Under the pieces are notes generated by a model, which did not search any database, was not told where the DNA came from, and saw only the letters and a program-made list of their open reading frames with translations. Below are positions 5,034 to 6,820 of a DNA stretch of 6,820 bases, piece after piece (positions within the stretch are counted from its first letter, which is position 1; each line of letters starts with the position of its first letter). Both the position numbers and the translations under genes were made by a program. The stretch is from NCBI GenBank assembly GCA_029858145.1, contig JAOUFP010000158.1:1-6820 (forward strand), read 5' to 3'. The stretch is from Nitrospirota bacterium. GTDB taxonomy: Bacteria; Nitrospirota; Thermodesulfovibrionia; Thermodesulfovibrionales; UBA6898.

Positions 5034-6614
5034 ATGCTGGTTAAAAAATCTTTGCATTCATTGACAGGAAAACTGCTCCTCACCATCGGGACCCTGATGA
5101 TCATCGGCAGTACGATCTTCTGGTATTTTCTCTTCAAACATCAGGAAAAGGAACTCCTCCAGAACTCTGTGAAGTATGGTTATTCCTTTGTCGACTATAT
5201 CAAGAAAAGCACCCGTTACGGCATGCTCACCTTTCAGGAACTGGTGATCCAGCAGACCATTGAGGCGATTGGGTCGGCGGAAGGCGTTATGGATGTGCGC
5301 ATCCTCGACAGCCAGGGAAAGGTCCGTTACTCATCGAACAAGGAAGATGTCGGAATCGTCTTTGCTGCAAACGCGCCGATCTGCCAGACCTGCCATGTTT
5401 CGGGGAAGCCGGTTAAAGACACGCCGAGCTGGTCTATCCACAAGGGCGCCAGGAACTTCAGGGTGCTCAATTTCGTGCAGCCCATCTACAATGAGACCGC
5501 CTGCTATACCTCTGCCTGCCACGCGCACTCGAAAGATCAGCGGGTGCTCGGCGTAATAGAGGCGAACCTCTCTCTCGAAATTCTTGACACGAGCATTAAA
5601 AAACAGGGCATTGCGATAACCGTTTACGTCCTCGCCTTCCTGTTCGTCATATCCGTTGTGCTCTGTCTGATACTCTGGAACCTTGTGTCCACACCGGTCA
5701 GCATGCTCGCGCAGGGCATGGAAAGGGTTGCCGGAGGCGACCTTGATTACACTATTAATCTGAACCGGAAAGACGAGATGGGGGAACTTGCGGAAGCGTT
5801 CAACTCAATGACGTCCGACCTGAAAAAAGCGAAAAACGAATTGATGGAATGGGGCAACACCCTCGAGAAAAAGGTGCAGGAAAAGACCGCGGCGATCCAC
5901 CGGGCCCAGGCCCAGCTCATTCATTCTGAGAAACTCGCCTCTCTCGGGAGAATGGCTGCCGGCGTAGCGCATGAGATCAACAGCCCCCTGACAGGCATTG
6001 TGACATTCGGCCATCTCCTGCAGAAAAAATTCCCCCCCGGCTCCCAGGAGCGCGAGGATATAGACGTGATCATAGACCAGGCAAACAGGTGCTCCACGAT
6101 AATCAAGGGCCTGCTCGGATTCGCGCGGGCTTCTGCAGCCGAAAAAGCGCTCACGAACATCAACGATGTCCTGCACAGCTCGCTGAATATCGTGCAGCAC
6201 AAGGCTGACTTTTTCAACATAAAGGTGGTTACAGATCTTGAGCCTTCGCTCATGCGCGTCAGGGCCGACTCTTCACAGCTGCAGCAGGTTTTCCTGAACA
6301 TGATCATGAACGCCGCCGATGCCATGGAAGGCAAGGGGACCCTGTCGATATCCACGCACAATATCTCGGAAAACGGCAGCGACTTTGCAGAGGTGGTGTT
6401 CAGCGATACCGGACCCGGCATTCCTCTGGAGAACGTCGAGAAGCTCTTTGAGCCCTTCTTTACGACAAAACCTGTCGGGAAAGGCACGGGACTGGGGCTT
6501 GCGGTAAGCCACGGCATAATACAGGAGCACGGCGGGAAGATCAATGTGAAGACCAAAATCAATGAAGGGAGCAGCTTCTTTATAAGGCTTCCTGCAGAGA
6601 GGGAGAACACATGA
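5034..6614 (+). CDS. Membrane sensor histidine kinase with periplasmic c-type heme motifs
   Basis: This 526-aa kinase has a first membrane helix at about 13-34, a periplasmic sensor at about 35-190 and a second helix at about 192-215. HAMP follows (about 213-268), then a coiled coil (about 268-300), HisKA with phospho-acceptor H313 (VAHEINSPLTG) and HATPase_c: N box N422/N426, D458-x-G460-x-G462, the FEPFFTTK box near 472-479, and G484-x-G-x-G. The sensor holds C117-x2-C120-H121, a standard heme c site, and C157-x4-C162-H163, a longer-spaced heme site. The surrounding VQPIYNE and VLGVIEANLSLE segments suggest an extracytoplasmic redox or gas sensor related to kinases common in cytochrome-rich anaerobes. 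No good ribosome site precedes the ATG at 5034, so translation may be weak. It overlaps the response regulator by ATGA. The signal and the target genes are unknown; divergent placement from nuo suggests respiratory control. Confidence 0.93.
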   Translation: MLVKKSLHSLTGKLLLTIGTLMIIGSTIFWYFLFKHQEKELLQNSVKYGYSFVDYIKKSTRYGMLTFQELVIQQTIEAIGSAEGVMDVRILDSQGKVRYSSNKEDVGIVFAANAPICQTCHVSGKPVKDTPSWSIHKGARNFRVLNFVQPIYNETACYTSACHAHSKDQRVLGVIEANLSLEILDTSIKKQGIAITVYVLAFLFVISVVLCLILWNLVSTPVSMLAQGMERVAGGDLDYTINLNRKDEMGELAEAFNSMTSDLKKAKNELMEWGNTLEKKVQEKTAAIHRAQAQLIHSEKLASLGRMAAGVAHEINSPLTGIVTFGHLLQKKFPPGSQEREDIDVIIDQANRCSTIIKGLLGFARASAAEKALTNINDVLHSSLNIVQHKADFFNIKVVTDLEPSLMRVRADSSQLQQVFLNMIMNAADAMEGKGTLSISTHNISENGSDFAEVVFSDTGPGIPLENVEKLFEPFFTTKPVGKGTGLGLAVSHGIIQEHGGKINVKTKINEGSSFFIRLPAERENT

Positions 6615-6820
6615 GCAAGGGCAAAATTCTTGTTGTCGATGATGAGGACATCGTAAGAACAAGCTGCAGCCGTACGCTCGTTCCTGAGGGATATGACGTA
6701 AGGCTTGCGAAGAACGGCGTTGAAGGGCTTCGGATGGCATCCGAAGAAAGATTCGACCTTGTTCTTACCGATCTGAAAATGCCTGACATGGACGGCATCG
6801 ATGTGCTCAGAAACATCAAG
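6611..6820 (+). CDS. Response regulator, receiver domain (runs off right edge)
   Basis: Seventy codons of a CheY-like receiver domain are visible. The start is ILVVDDE with acidic-pocket residues D10 and D11, and the phospho-acceptor is D54 in LVLTDLKMPDMDG. The expected switch Thr/Ser, the Lys and any output domain lie beyond the window, so I cannot say whether it is an NtrC-, OmpR- or NarL-type regulator or a single-domain protein. The ATG overlaps the kinase TGA (ATGA), with GGAG 5 nt upstream, so the pair is co-translated and this is very likely the partner of the kinase. Confidence 0.92.
   Translation, partial: MSKGKILVVDDEDIVRTSCSRTLVPEGYDVRLAKNGVEGLRMASEERFDLVLTDLKMPDMDGIDVLRNIK

Noticed and set aside
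5921..6610. Open frame of 229 codons antisense to the kinase
   Set aside because: It mirrors the conserved HisKA and ATPase coding region and has no supporting motif or context of its own.

Overview
The window holds the 5' end of a respiratory complex I operon on the minus strand and, divergently, the start of a two-component signalling pair on the plus strand. Reading leftward from about 4960, the minus strand carries a sigma-70-type promoter and then nuoA, nuoB, nuoC, nuoD, nuoE, nuoF and the first 140 codons of nuoG. All are tightly packed, with gaps of 2 to 69 nt and one 10-nt overlap. Rightward from 5034 lies a membrane sensor histidine kinase with two c-type heme motifs in its periplasmic part. 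It overlaps by 4 nt a response regulator that runs off the window.

The main discovery is in nuoB. No uninterrupted reading frame covers the whole gene. The strong Shine-Dalgarno sequence (AGGAGG) and the ATG at 4559 open a frame that matches NuoB throughout, but codon 53 is UGA (4403-4401). That codon falls exactly on the first cysteine of the tandem Cys-Cys motif that binds the terminal 4Fe-4S cluster N2 (E. coli Cys63). The second Cys follows at once, and the frame is otherwise intact to TAA at 4029. Starting 16 nt after the UGA, the mRNA can form a perfect 6-bp stem with a 5-nt loop carrying G at loop position 2, which fits the usual description of a bacterial SECIS element. The simplest reading is a selenocysteine-containing NuoB, with selenium as a ligand of cluster N2. 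I know of no described NuoB selenoprotein family, but I could not search. A point mutation or a sequencing error remains possible. UGA is an ordinary stop elsewhere in the window (nuoA, the histidine kinase), which argues against a changed genetic code.

Organism: a Gram-negative, c-type-cytochrome-producing bacterium of moderate GC content. Separate nuoC and nuoD genes, the nuoABCDEFG order and a heme-c sensor kinase resemble Desulfuromonadales/deltaproteobacterial or Nitrospirota-type genomes. This placement is inference from general resemblance, not a phylogenetic result.

Together: NuoE, NuoF and NuoG form the NADH-oxidising arm, and NuoB, NuoC and NuoD form the connecting, quinone-reducing module. 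NuoA is the first membrane subunit; the remaining subunits probably lie beyond the left edge. The divergent heme-c kinase may sense redox state or a gaseous ligand. Its position suggests, but does not prove, a link to control of respiration.
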